Assembly: GCF_006337085.1 (NCBI RefSeq)
Contig: NZ_CP040882.1
Location: 62,001-126,000 of the forward strand
Origin: Sutterella faecalis
GTDB lineage: Bacteria > Pseudomonadota > Gammaproteobacteria > Burkholderiales > Burkholderiaceae_F
Reading direction: 5' to 3'
DNA: 64,000 nucleotides
Shown: positions 15,186 through 23,012 of the stretch, piece by piece
Numbering within the stretch: the first letter of the stretch is position 1
Layout of the letters: each line of letters opens with the position of its first letter
Position numbers and translations under genes: made by a program
Notes under the pieces: generated by a model
Databases searched by the model: none
The model's input: only the letters and a program-made list of their open reading frames with translations
What the model was told of the DNA's origin: nothing

Positions 15186-16190
15186 ATGAAAAAGACCCTT
15201 GCTGCCATCGCGCTTGCCTCTGCCATGATGGCTTTCGGCCTTCCCGCTCAGGCTGCCGAACCGATCGACCCGATCGAACCCGTTGAGGTGAAGAACCCCG
15301 CGCTCGTTGAGCTCGGCAAGATGCTCTTCTTTGAACCCCGTCTTTCCCGTTCGGGCTTCATTTCCTGCAACAGCTGCCACAATCTCGCCACGGGCGGCGT
15401 CGACAATCTCGTGACCTCCATCGGCGACCGCTGGGCTCAGGGCCCGATCAATTCGCCGACGGTCCTCAATTCCTTCGGCCAGATCGCCCAGTTCTGGGAC
15501 GGCCGCGCGAAGACCCTCGCCGAACAGGCTGCCGGTCCGATCGCCAATCCGCTCGAAATGGCCTCCACCCATGAAATGGCCGTGAAGGTGATCTCCTCGA
15601 TCCCGGGCTACGGCGAGTACTTCAAGAAGGCCTTCGGCGACAGCAAGGTCGACATCCAGCGCATCACCGACGCGATGGCTGAGTTCGAACGCACGCTCGT
15701 CACGCCGAACGCCCGCTTCGACAAGTGGCTCAAGGGCGACAAGGACGCGCTCACCGCTCAGGAATTGAAGGGCTACAACCTCTTCAAGTCCTCGGGCTGC
15801 ACGATCTGCCATAACGGCGCTCAGGTGGGCGGCCAGTCCTTCCAGAAGATGGGCCTTGTTCGTCCCTATCAGACGACCAATACCGCCGAAGGCGTGAAGG
15901 CCGTCTCGGGCCGCGACCAGGACCGCATGAGCTTCAAGACCCCGATGCTGCGCAATGTCGAGCTCACCTATCCGTACTTCCATGACGGCGCAGTGTGGAC
16001 GCTCGAAGAAGCCGTGGCCATCATGGGCGACGTGCAGCTCGGCCGCCGCTACACGAAGGAAGAGCTCGCCGACATCTCGGCCTTCCTGAAGACCCTCACG
16101 GGCGATCAGCCGAAGATCGAGTACCCGGTGCTCCCGCCCTCCGGCCCCGAAACGCCGAAGTTCAATCCCTGGGCTCCGGCTGCCAAGTGA
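15186..16190 (+). CDS. Di-heme cytochrome c peroxidase
   Basis: Periplasmic enzyme that reduces hydrogen peroxide with electrons from small c-type cytochromes. The 334-residue precursor has a Sec signal peptide (MKKTLAAIALASAMMAFGLPAQA) and two heme c sites, CNSCH (residues ~60-64) and CTICH (~203-207). Family blocks ISCNSCHNLATGG, SPTVLNSFGQIAQFWDGRA, EMASTHEMAVKVI and FKTPMLRNVELTYPYFHDGA are present. AAGGAG lies 8 bases before the ATG. It is monocistronic, with a hairpin terminator after it. Confidence 0.96.
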   Translation: MKKTLAAIALASAMMAFGLPAQAAEPIDPIEPVEVKNPALVELGKMLFFEPRLSRSGFISCNSCHNLATGGVDNLVTSIGDRWAQGPINSPTVLNSFGQIAQFWDGRAKTLAEQAAGPIANPLEMASTHEMAVKVISSIPGYGEYFKKAFGDSKVDIQRITDAMAEFERTLVTPNARFDKWLKGDKDALTAQELKGYNLFKSSGCTICHNGAQVGGQSFQKMGLVRPYQTTNTAEGVKAVSGRDQDRMSFKTPMLRNVELTYPYFHDGAVWTLEEAVAIMGDVQLGRRYTKEELADISAFLKTLTGDQPKIEYPVLPPSGPETPKFNPWAPAAK

Positions 16191-16251
16191 TTTTTCTGAC
16201 GAAGGGCGAAGCCTCTAAGGTCGCCTTTCGATAAGGAATCCTGGATTTTCG

Positions 16252-16290
16252 CGGTGCGCTTAGCTCTTTCCAAGAGCGGCGCACCGTTCT
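16252..16290. terminator. Terminator between the peroxidase gene and the acidic-tail protein
   Basis: CGGTGCGC and GCGCACCG form an 8-bp stem, followed on the plus strand by a T-rich tract. It lies between two convergent genes (ending 16190 and 16310) and could serve both. Confidence 0.65.
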
Positions 16291-16309
16291 TCGTTTTGGC
16301 CCCGGAGAA

Positions 16310-17683
16310 TCAAGAGCGGTTGCGGAGGTCCCTGATGTCCTCGACTTCCTCGTCCTCTTCGTTTTCTTCGTCCTCCTCCTCGTCATCGTCATCGTCATCG
16401 TCGTCCTCGTCCTCGTCTTCAAGGTCGTCGAGGTCGTCAAAGCCGTCGAGGTCATCAAAATCGTTCACCTCGATGTCGTCGTCGTCATCTTCGTCGTCGT
16501 CATCGTCATAGGTGCTTAGGACCGTTGCTCCCGGCGCGCTCCCGAAGTCCGGGTAGTCTTCCGGATCGAGCGTTGAAATGAACCGCTCGATTTTCGCCCT
16601 GACTTCTGTCCTCACTTCCGGATCCGGGTCCGCGAGGAACTTCTTGGCCCAGAGGTCCGCATCGTCGCGCTTCAGGAGGCTCTCCATCATGGCGATGATC
16701 CGCCTGGGATCGTTTTCGAGAAAGGCCTCCACCTCCTCGGTCGGGAGATGGAGCGGTACCGCGGTGAGTGCGCGTCTTACGGAAATCGACGGGTCGCGGG
16801 CAAACTCGACCGCGCTGGTTTGGTCGTAATTTGCTTCCTCTGCGGCGCGGCGGCGCACGAATTCCCGGGGATCATCCGTGAAGAGGCGGGCAAAATCCAG
16901 CGGGTATGCGAACACGTCCTTCGGGAGCTTCACCTCTTCGCATCCGCAGGCGAGAAGTCGGATTGCCGACTCAATGTCGGCGGGCTCGGTGAGCTCAATG
17001 GAGGTCCCGGGCGCGCCGGAGGGCTTCCCGTCGCCGAGAGAGAGAATGAAGGGCGGAGCATCTTTGACCGGCGCTTCTCCGGGAAGCGGCGCCCCGGACA
17101 TGATGTCCTGAAGGAGGGACGCCGTATTGCGGCAGACGGCCCGGCCTCTGATCATTTCTCTCGCGCTCCTGCGGACATCGGCGTCTAAGAGGGCGCGGGC
17201 GAGCTTTTTCCGGCCGGAAGCCCGGCGCGCAAGCATTTCGAGGGCGCGCGGCGTTTGAATAAGTTCAGTGCGGATGTCGAGCGAACGGTCTTCGAGGAGC
17301 TTTTCATACTGGGCCCCCGTGAGCGGAAGCGAAAGAACGGTCGAGCGGACCGAATGGGAGGGGCTTTTGACAAGATTTGCGGCAAAGCGCGCCATCGCCC
17401 GGGATTCAAACTTCTCGTCGAGCATCTTTTTGACGTATTTCTCCGTCGCGGAGTCTTCGTCAAACCAATCTCCGATGGGAACATTGCCGAGAATGTCGTC
17501 CGAGAGCAGGTCCGGCTCCGACGGGATGAACATGCAGACGGAGTCCGGGTCGAGAACCACCGTCAGGTCCTTGTAGGAAAGATAGGCGCAGGAGTCGGAA
17601 GCTTCCGCGTCCGAAGGAATGCTGCGGCTGAGGCGCTTGATTTCGCGGATGGCGTTCATGCGCTTCTCGCTATTGAATGTCAT
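16310..17683 (-). CDS. Repeat protein with a long Asp/Glu-rich C-terminal tail
   Basis: 457 residues with no signal peptide. The middle (residues ~95-380) consists of helical stretches with recurring 'DPSISVRRALTAVP', 'DPDPEVRTEVRAKI', 'SPSHSVRSTVLSLP' patterns, which resemble degenerate HEAT or leucine-rich-variant repeats, so a protein-binding scaffold is plausible. The last ~85 residues are almost entirely Asp and Glu, encoded by GAC/GAT/GAG runs that appear as cgt/cat/cct trinucleotide repeats on the plus strand. Start ATG 17683, preceded by AAGGAAAGG. I do not recognise a named family. The trinucleotide tract could vary in length by slippage. Confidence 0.75.
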   Translation of the reverse strand: MTFNSEKRMNAIREIKRLSRSIPSDAEASDSCAYLSYKDLTVVLDPDSVCMFIPSEPDLLSDDILGNVPIGDWFDEDSATEKYVKKMLDEKFESRAMARFAANLVKSPSHSVRSTVLSLPLTGAQYEKLLEDRSLDIRTELIQTPRALEMLARRASGRKKLARALLDADVRRSAREMIRGRAVCRNTASLLQDIMSGAPLPGEAPVKDAPPFILSLGDGKPSGAPGTSIELTEPADIESAIRLLACGCEEVKLPKDVFAYPLDFARLFTDDPREFVRRRAAEEANYDQTSAVEFARDPSISVRRALTAVPLHLPTEEVEAFLENDPRRIIAMMESLLKRDDADLWAKKFLADPDPEVRTEVRAKIERFISTLDPEDYPDFGSAPGATVLSTYDDDDDEDDDDDIEVNDFDDLDGFDDLDDLEDEDEDDDDDDDDEEEDEENEEDEEVEDIRDLRNRS

Positions 17684-17761
17684 GATCCTTTCCTTTTTTA
17701 TTCTGAAGAGTTCCTTTTGGAGAAGCGGCCTCCCGGCTTCGGGGTCGTCTCTCTCATGCAT

Positions 17762-18079
17762 TCAGTATCCCGGTTTATGCGTCAAAAAATATCGCAGTGA
17801 AACGCTCCCGGTCTATTCCAAAAACTTCAAAAAGGTATTTCATCTTCAGTTCAATTTTTCGTAGAAGCGGGAATAGATGGATTTCTTCCCCGGGAGCACT
17901 ATTTCTCTCAGACCAACTGCTTAGTTCTTTAGGGGTGTGTTTTGAGATGCGTCCCGGAGAACCGGAGGCGCCGCTTCAGGCGGCGCGCTCCCATTGGCAG
18001 CAGCTTTATCCCGTGTCCCGGGTCTCCTTAACGCAAGGAGAGAAGCGCCGGGATCCATCTTCAAAAAAGGGAACTTCAG
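17762..18079. other. Divergent intergenic region upstream of the sulfotransferase gene
   Basis: 318 bases between divergent genes. The 5' leader of the sulfotransferase holds two hairpins: GCGCCGC/GCGGCGC (17968-17986) and TCTCCTT/AAGGAGA (about 18025-18043). Neither has a T-run. I see no convincing -35/-10 pair and no ORF. Confidence 0.4.
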
Positions 18080-19906
18080 ATGAAAATGCAGAAGCGCACT
18101 TTCCTTCTTTCGGCCGCAGCCTGCGCGATGATGACCGCCACCGGCGCCATGGCAATGGGGACGCCGAGCGGCTTTGCCGTTGTCGGGTTCAACAAGCAGG
18201 GCAATCTCGGCGAAGTCATCGTCAATCCTTACAAGATTGCTCCGCTCACGGCGGTGATCAAGAACGGCGGCTATGAGCTTCTCTCGGCCACCGTCCGCGT
18301 CGTTCCGAAAGAGGGCGGTCAGGAAATCAAGTATGAGGTTTCCCGCGCTCAGCTCCTCACGCACGCCGGCATTCCGGTTTTCGGCCTTTATCCGGACTAT
18401 TCCAACAAGGTTGAAGTGAGCTACTCCTACCGCTTCGACGGAAAGGTGGTCGACGGCAAGCACACCTACACCATCTACTGCGGCGGCATCCGCGGCATGG
18501 AATCCGGCATGCCCGGCGAAAAGAATCTGATGTTCGACACCGAAGTGAAGAAGGTGGCGCCGGAATTCAGCGACCGCCTCTACTTCGTCAACAACCTCGG
18601 CGCCACGCCCGGTCAGGACACCCGCGCGGTGTGGAACAACCCCATGGGTGGGGCGCTTACGTGGAGCTACCTCCCGAAGATCGCCATCATCGATACGAAG
18701 GGCGACATTCGCTGGTACCTTGACGCTTCCACGCTCTGGGATCCGGAATCGATCTACAGCAAGGGCGTCATGATGGGCTTCAAGCAGAATGCCGACGGCG
18801 CCATCTCCTGGGGCTTCGGCCAGAAGTACGTGAAGTACGACATCATGGGCCGCAAGGTCTTCAATCGCCGTCTGCCCACGGGCTACAGCGACTTCTCGCA
18901 CTCGATGGATCCGATGCCGAACGGCCACTATCTCCTTCGCGTCGCGTCCTCCGACCTCCGCCGCATCGACCAGAAGCGCGTGCGCACGGTCCGCGACGTG
19001 ATTATTGAAGTGGATCAGTCGGGCCGCGTCGTCGACGAATGGCGCCTCTTCGACATTCTCGATCCGTATCGCTCGAACATCATCAAGGCCCTCGACCAAG
19101 GTGCCGTCTGCCTCAACATCGACCCCTCGAAGGCGGGCCATACGCTTACCGCCGAAGAGCTCGCCGCTCAGGAGAAGTCCGACAACTTCGGCGACATCGC
19201 GGGCACCGGCCCGGGCCGCAACTGGGCGCACGTGAATTCGGTCGACTACGACCCGGACGACGATTCCATCATCATCTCCTCGCGCCACCAGTCCGCCATC
19301 ATCAAGATCGGCCGCGACAAGAAGGTGAAGTGGATCCTCGGCGCTCCGGCAGGCTGGCGTTCGCCCTGGAAGGAAGCGCTTCTTACGCCGGTCGACAAGT
19401 CCGGGAAGCCCATTTCCTGCACGGACACGACCTGCGAGGGCGGCTTTGACTGGACGTGGACGCAGCACACGGCCTGGCGCATCGATTCGAAGTCCAATAA
19501 GGACGTGGTCTACGTGTCGGCCTTCGACAACGGCGACGCCCGCGGCGCAGAGCAGCCGGCGCTTCCGGAAATGAAGTATTCGCGTGCGGTGATCTACAAG
19601 ATTGACCAGAAAAAGAGAACGGTCGAGCAGGTCTGGGAGTACGGCAAGGAGCGCGGCCATTCGTGGTACAGCCCCGTGACGTCGCTTACGGAATACCAGG
19701 CCGACAAGGATTCGGTGGTTGCCTATTCCGCCACTGCCGGCTCCGACTTCGATCTCACGACCGGCGCCATGAAGGGTCTCCCCAACCCGTACATCGACGA
19801 ATTCAAGTGGGGCGAGAAGGAGCCCTCGGTTGAAATCCAGCTTCACAACACGTCGGGCTATCAGGCATGGCCCTTCAGCGTGAAGAAGGCCTTCACCGAC
19901 AATTAA
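18080..19906 (+). CDS. assT: Aryl-sulfate sulfotransferase
   Basis: Periplasmic PAPS-independent enzyme that moves sulfate from phenolic sulfate esters to phenol acceptors. The 608-residue precursor has a signal peptide (residues 1-25, ending AMA). Conserved blocks match the beta-propeller ASST family: PKIAIIDTKGDIRWY, GYSDFSHSMDPMPNGHYLL (first conserved His), NWAHVNSVDYDPDDDSIIISSRHQSAIIKI (further His and the Arg-His pair near the sulfated His) and WTQHTAWRI. A Cys pair CTDTTC probably forms the loop disulfide. No dsbL/dsbI partner is adjacent. Start ATG 18080 is preceded by AAGGGAA. Confidence 0.95.
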   Translation: MKMQKRTFLLSAAACAMMTATGAMAMGTPSGFAVVGFNKQGNLGEVIVNPYKIAPLTAVIKNGGYELLSATVRVVPKEGGQEIKYEVSRAQLLTHAGIPVFGLYPDYSNKVEVSYSYRFDGKVVDGKHTYTIYCGGIRGMESGMPGEKNLMFDTEVKKVAPEFSDRLYFVNNLGATPGQDTRAVWNNPMGGALTWSYLPKIAIIDTKGDIRWYLDASTLWDPESIYSKGVMMGFKQNADGAISWGFGQKYVKYDIMGRKVFNRRLPTGYSDFSHSMDPMPNGHYLLRVASSDLRRIDQKRVRTVRDVIIEVDQSGRVVDEWRLFDILDPYRSNIIKALDQGAVCLNIDPSKAGHTLTAEELAAQEKSDNFGDIAGTGPGRNWAHVNSVDYDPDDDSIIISSRHQSAIIKIGRDKKVKWILGAPAGWRSPWKEALLTPVDKSGKPISCTDTTCEGGFDWTWTQHTAWRIDSKSNKDVVYVSAFDNGDARGAEQPALPEMKYSRAVIYKIDQKKRTVEQVWEYGKERGHSWYSPVTSLTEYQADKDSVVAYSATAGSDFDLTTGAMKGLPNPYIDEFKWGEKEPSVEIQLHNTSGYQAWPFSVKKAFTDN

Positions 19907-19953
19907 CACTTTCTTGCGGCGCTCATTCGGGCGCTGCAGAAGGCAAATGACAG

Positions 19954-19986
19954 GCGGCGCTTCCTGATGGCTTCGGGAGGCGCCGC
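19954..19986 (+). terminator. Hairpin after the sulfotransferase gene
   Basis: GCGGCGCTTCC pairs with GGGAGGCGCCGC (about 11 bp with a G-U) 48 bases after the stop. The downstream T-run is weak, so its strength is uncertain. Confidence 0.5.
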
Positions 19987-20093
19987 TTCAATTCTGAAGT
20001 TCAGAAGCGGATGGCCGCAGGAAGGTTCTCGCATAAGAGTCGAGCTTCGTCGTCCGGCAGGAATCCTTCCTGTGTGACGAGGAAGCCTCTATC

Positions 20094-20135
20094 ATGAAGG
20101 AAGAACACGCCTTCTCTGAATCTGAGAAAAAATAA
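20094..20135 (+). CDS. Possible 13-aa upstream ORF
   Basis: ATG 20094 to TAA 20135 encodes MKEEHAFSESEKK. Its stop overlaps the ATG of the next ORF (TAATG), the geometry of translational coupling, and that ORF has no good ribosome binding site of its own. Short enough to be chance. Confidence 0.3.
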   Translation: MKEEHAFSESEKK

Positions 20136-20425
20136 TGAAGAAGACTGCCGCTCACGCTGCCGATGCAGAATGGAACATTGCCGTTCCGCCCGATCTTGAT
20201 GAGGACTCCCGCCTTTTCCTCGCATCTCGAGGCGCCAAGGAAGTGTCCTTTCCCTTGCTGGTCCGGAAAGCAGCATCTTTGGTGATTCTCTCTTCTCTAA
20301 CGAGAGAAGTGAAGGAGGAAGTACGTCGTTCCGGACTTTCTCAGGAAGAACTCGACGGGTTCATTGCGGACGGTATTGCCTGGGCTCGCTCTCCTGTTGC
20401 GGCCGCTCGCGGCAGCGCTGCCTGA
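20135..20425 (+). CDS. Small hypothetical protein (96 aa)
   Basis: Starts MKKTAAHAADAEWNIAVPPD; charged, no signal peptide or membrane segment. The C-terminal part SGLSQEELDGFIADGIAWAR looks like a short amphipathic helix pair of the kind seen in small antitoxins, but no toxin gene is adjacent. I do not recognise a family. It lies alone between assT and argE. Confidence 0.55.
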   Translation: MKKTAAHAADAEWNIAVPPDLDEDSRLFLASRGAKEVSFPLLVRKAASLVILSSLTREVKEEVRRSGLSQEELDGFIADGIAWARSPVAAARGSAA

Positions 20426-20487
20426 AGGATAGGTTCGGCCTTCAAAGGGAAGGCCGAAGACTCCTCGCATCTAATCAGAAGGCGTGA

Positions 20488-21660
20488 TCAGCTGGCGAAT
20501 TCCGTCCAGAGTTTTTCGAGCATCGTCATGCCCTTTTCGAGTTCTGAAAGCTCAATATATTCATCAACGCCGTGCGCCTGACGGATTGACCCCGGGCCGA
20601 GAACCACCGTGGCGCCGAGATGCTGCAGGAACGAGGCTTCGGTCGAGTAGCTCACGAAAGACCCTTCGCGTCCGGCAATGGCTTCAATGCGGGATCTGAG
20701 CTGGGGATCCGGGTTGATGAAGGGATCGAGATCGGGATAGAGCACTTCGAGCGTTGCCGTTGCGGGCGAGGCGGCAGCAAGCCGCTTCATGGAGGCGTCG
20801 AGCATCCCGCGGATTTCCTCGGCATTGCATTTCGGAAGCGGCCGGATGTCGAACTCGAGCCGCGCCTCAGCGCAGACGCGGTTCACGTTGTCGCCCCCGC
20901 GGATGGAGCCGATGTTGAGGGTCGGGTAGGGCACGCCCGGGAGGCCGGGATGGTCGAACTCCTTTTCGCGCCGCGTTTTGAGGCGGGCTTCAAGGTCGTT
21001 GAGTTCCTCGACGGCGAGCGCGGCAGCCTTCACCGCATTGATCCCCCGGGTCGGGTCGGACGAATGGGCCGCGCGCCCTTTGATGATGATCGCGCGCCCC
21101 ATGTAGCCCTTGTGGCCGAATACGGGCGAGAGCTCGGTGGGTTCGCCGACCAGGGCAAGCTGCGGCATGACGCCGAGCTTCTTCAATTCCGGGACGGCTG
21201 CGCGCGCGCCCGCCATGGACGTTTCCTCGTCGCAGGTGATGAGAACGCCGAAGCCCTTTGCCGCAGCTTCCGGGTGACGGCGGGCGAGCGCCATTGCCGA
21301 AGCGATGAAGCCCTTCATGTCGCAGGAGCCGAGCCCGTAGGTCTTTCCGTCGCGGACCGTCAGGGACCAGGGCGAATTCGTCCAGAGTTCCGGATTGCAG
21401 CCCACCGTGTCGGAGTGTCCGGAGAGGAGAAGGCCGCCGGGCGTCGTGCGGCCGGTCATGGGACCCCTGAAGGCAAAAAGGTCGGCTTTCCCGGGCTTGT
21501 ATTCGAAAACGCGCGTTTCAAAGCCCATGGCTTCGAATTCCGACTTCGCCCAGTCGATGAGCGGGCGGTTCGGCTGGTCGCTTTCGGGCAAAATGTCGCT
21601 CACGGTATTGAAGGCGACGAGTTTTTCTAGGTAGTGCAGACAATCAGAGATGACGGACAT
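20488..21660 (-). CDS. argE: Acetylornithine deacetylase (M20 family)
   Basis: Zinc hydrolase releasing ornithine from N-acetylornithine in arginine synthesis. The 390-residue protein has the M20 metal and catalytic motifs LLSGHSDTVGC, GLGSCDMKGFIA, ITCDEETSMAGA (catalytic and metal Glu) and ALVGEPTELSPVFGHKGYMG. The dimerisation domain has AHSSDPTRGINAVKAA, and YSTEASFLQHLGA lies near the end with the last metal His in IRQAHGVDEYI. Related DapE-type substrates cannot be fully excluded, but length and motifs fit ArgE best. Confidence 0.88.
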   Translation of the reverse strand: MSVISDCLHYLEKLVAFNTVSDILPESDQPNRPLIDWAKSEFEAMGFETRVFEYKPGKADLFAFRGPMTGRTTPGGLLLSGHSDTVGCNPELWTNSPWSLTVRDGKTYGLGSCDMKGFIASAMALARRHPEAAAKGFGVLITCDEETSMAGARAAVPELKKLGVMPQLALVGEPTELSPVFGHKGYMGRAIIIKGRAAHSSDPTRGINAVKAAALAVEELNDLEARLKTRREKEFDHPGLPGVPYPTLNIGSIRGGDNVNRVCAEARLEFDIRPLPKCNAEEIRGMLDASMKRLAAASPATATLEVLYPDLDPFINPDPQLRSRIEAIAGREGSFVSYSTEASFLQHLGATVVLGPGSIRQAHGVDEYIELSELEKGMTMLEKLWTEFAS

Positions 21661-21745
21661 CGGATGCTCGCTTGTTTCTGGAGGCGCTGACGAGCCGGGA
21701 GCTTCGCTTCCTGCGGAACATCAGCAAAATCCGCCAGGAGCCCTC

Positions 21746-21769
21746 GCCCCGGATGGGGCGGGGAGGAAT
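21746..21769. repeat. Hairpin near the end of the IS200/IS605 remnant
   Basis: A GC-rich palindrome (CTCGCCCC...GGGGCGGGGAG) lies just beyond the tnpA stop. IS200/IS605 transposases recognise imperfect end hairpins, so it may mark one end, though the boundary cannot be fixed without another copy. Confidence 0.35.
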
Positions 21770-21774
21770 GGCGG

Positions 21775-22179
21775 CTAATCGGTTGTCTGATTCTCAATGT
21801 ATTTTTTAAGAACTTCCAGGGAAGCTCCGCCTACTGAACAAGCAAAGTAGCTGCGCGACCAAAACAGCCCTGTTTTGCCTCCTTCAAGAATCCCTGGATA
21901 TTCCTCGCGTATCTTTCGAGACGAACGCGTTTTAAAGCGGTTCACCATCTCGCTGATGTTCACCTTCGGAGGATAGCTCACGAGCAGATGTACGTGATCC
22001 GCTTCCCCGTTGGCCTCCAGGAGGCTGCAGCCTAAATCTTCGGCCGCGATTTTTAGGGCAGCAAGCACGCTTTCGAGCACTTCCGGCGTCATCACTTTTC
22101 GCCGGTATTTCGTTGTGAAGATCAAATGCACATGGAGTTTCGTCACGCTGTGACGCGCTCTTTCGTAGTCGTCGAACAT
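21775..22179 (-). CDS. tnpA: IS200/IS605 family transposase TnpA (Y1 HUH)
   Basis: Single-strand transposase. The 134-residue protein has VTKLHVHLIFTTKYRRKV, the HUH motif ADHVHLLVSYPPK and the catalytic Tyr region in FWSRSYFACSVGGASLEVLKKYIENQ. It is divergent from the tnpB fragment at 22259. The gap contains a TATGATAATATCATA palindrome (22213-22227) of the sort found at IS605 ends. The gene appears intact. Confidence 0.93.
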   Translation of the reverse strand: MFDDYERARHSVTKLHVHLIFTTKYRRKVMTPEVLESVLAALKIAAEDLGCSLLEANGEADHVHLLVSYPPKVNISEMVNRFKTRSSRKIREEYPGILEGGKTGLFWSRSYFACSVGGASLEVLKKYIENQTTD

Positions 22180-22258
22180 CGAAATTCTCCTTGACCGCTA
22201 ATGCTTAATTATGATAATATCATAATATTATTTAAAAATAAATTTATTTGACCGCCAC

Positions 22259-22571
22259 ATGCTCCGTGCTGCGAAATTCCGCATCTACCCAACTGCCGCT
22301 CAGGAAGCTTTTCTCTGGGCACAGTGGGGTGCTGTCCGCAAGTGCTGGAACATGGCGCTCTTCCTGAAGAAGCATTACTACCGTACGCGGTGCGTATCGC
22401 TTGACCTCATCCACGAGATCAAGCCACTCATCGCCAGAGCCAAGAAGTCGAAGAAGTACGCATGGCTCAGGGAATACGATTCGATGGCGCTTCAGGAATC
22501 GGTGCGGAATCTCAACAAGGGCTACCGCGCTTTCTTTGAGGGAAGAGCAGGCTTTCCGCACTACAAGTCCT
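22259..22571 (+). pseudogene. tnpB: TnpB N-terminal fragment of the IS200/IS605 element
   Basis: About 104 residues starting MLRAAKFRIYPTAAQEAFLW with CWNMALFLKKHYY and MALQESVRNLNKGYRAFFEG, the classic N-terminus of an RNA-guided TnpB nuclease. It is cut after FPHYKS by the ISNCY-like element. The expected RuvC part does not follow: the TnpB-like sequence beyond the composite (from 29108) has its own different N-terminal region and belongs to another TnpB family, so the rest of this gene has been lost. Confidence 0.85.
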
Positions 22572-22717
22572 GTTAACGGGCAGCAAAAATGAGACTGCTA
22601 ACCCACAGCGATAATGAGACTTTTTCTGCCCCTCTGGGTGACACCAGCAATCGGCAAGAGTTTCACAACAGCGCTGATCTTTTCAAGGAGGCGAAAAGCT
22701 ACACAGCGGCTTTTCTG

Positions 22718-22979
22718 GTAACGCGCGAGCTCGCGGATTGGTTTGCGGGCATTGTGCTGGCCGAGCGCTCCACTTCGGCACCTGGCGGCGGTACCGGCAT
22801 TTAGCCTACGGGCACTGAGGCAAGCTCTGTCAAGCGAACGTGGAATAAACGAGCGCGGCCTTCAGACGCGCGAAGCTTTATGCCGCGAAAGTCGCTTGAC
22901 AGAAATCCCTGAGATATCATTTAGTTAAGGCGGATGCATCCAAGCGCAGCGCGCGGTGCATTCGCCTTAACGACCCACC
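22718..22979 (-). other. Structured tail module after the ISNCY-like transposase
   Basis: Read on the minus strand this contains GGGTCGTTAAGGCGAATGCA with its hairpin partner, then CTGTCAAGCGA pairing perfectly with TCGCTTGACAG, and ends in GAGCTCGCGCGTTACC. The order and much of the sequence match the IS110 tail (4278-4540). The same block is repeated at 28700-28961 in the inverted arm. Function unknown. Confidence 0.6.
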
Positions 22980-22982
22980 ATC

Positions 22983-23012
22983 TCAACGGTGCTTCAACCG
23001 TTGAGTTATCTC
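22983..23012 (-). terminator. Hairpin at the ISNCY transposase stop
   Basis: CTCAACGGT and ACCGTTGAG form a perfect 9-bp stem within a few bases after the transposase stop codon at 23006. No T-run follows, so this could be a protective or terminating hairpin. Confidence 0.45.

Noticed and set aside
17921..19909. 662-residue open frame on the minus strand
   Set aside because: Antisense shadow of the arylsulfate sulfotransferase gene, whose product has clear motifs and a signal peptide. The shadow is rich in Arg, Val and His as expected from GC-biased codons.
22589..22804. 71-residue ORF in the ISNCY tail (also in the inverted arm)
   Set aside because: It overlaps the structured module, lacks a ribosome binding site and has no recognisable domain; more likely noncoding.
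22718..22979. Repeat array such as CRISPR in the hairpin-rich IS tails
   Set aside because: The hairpins are not regularly spaced direct repeats with unique spacers; no cas genes are present in the window.
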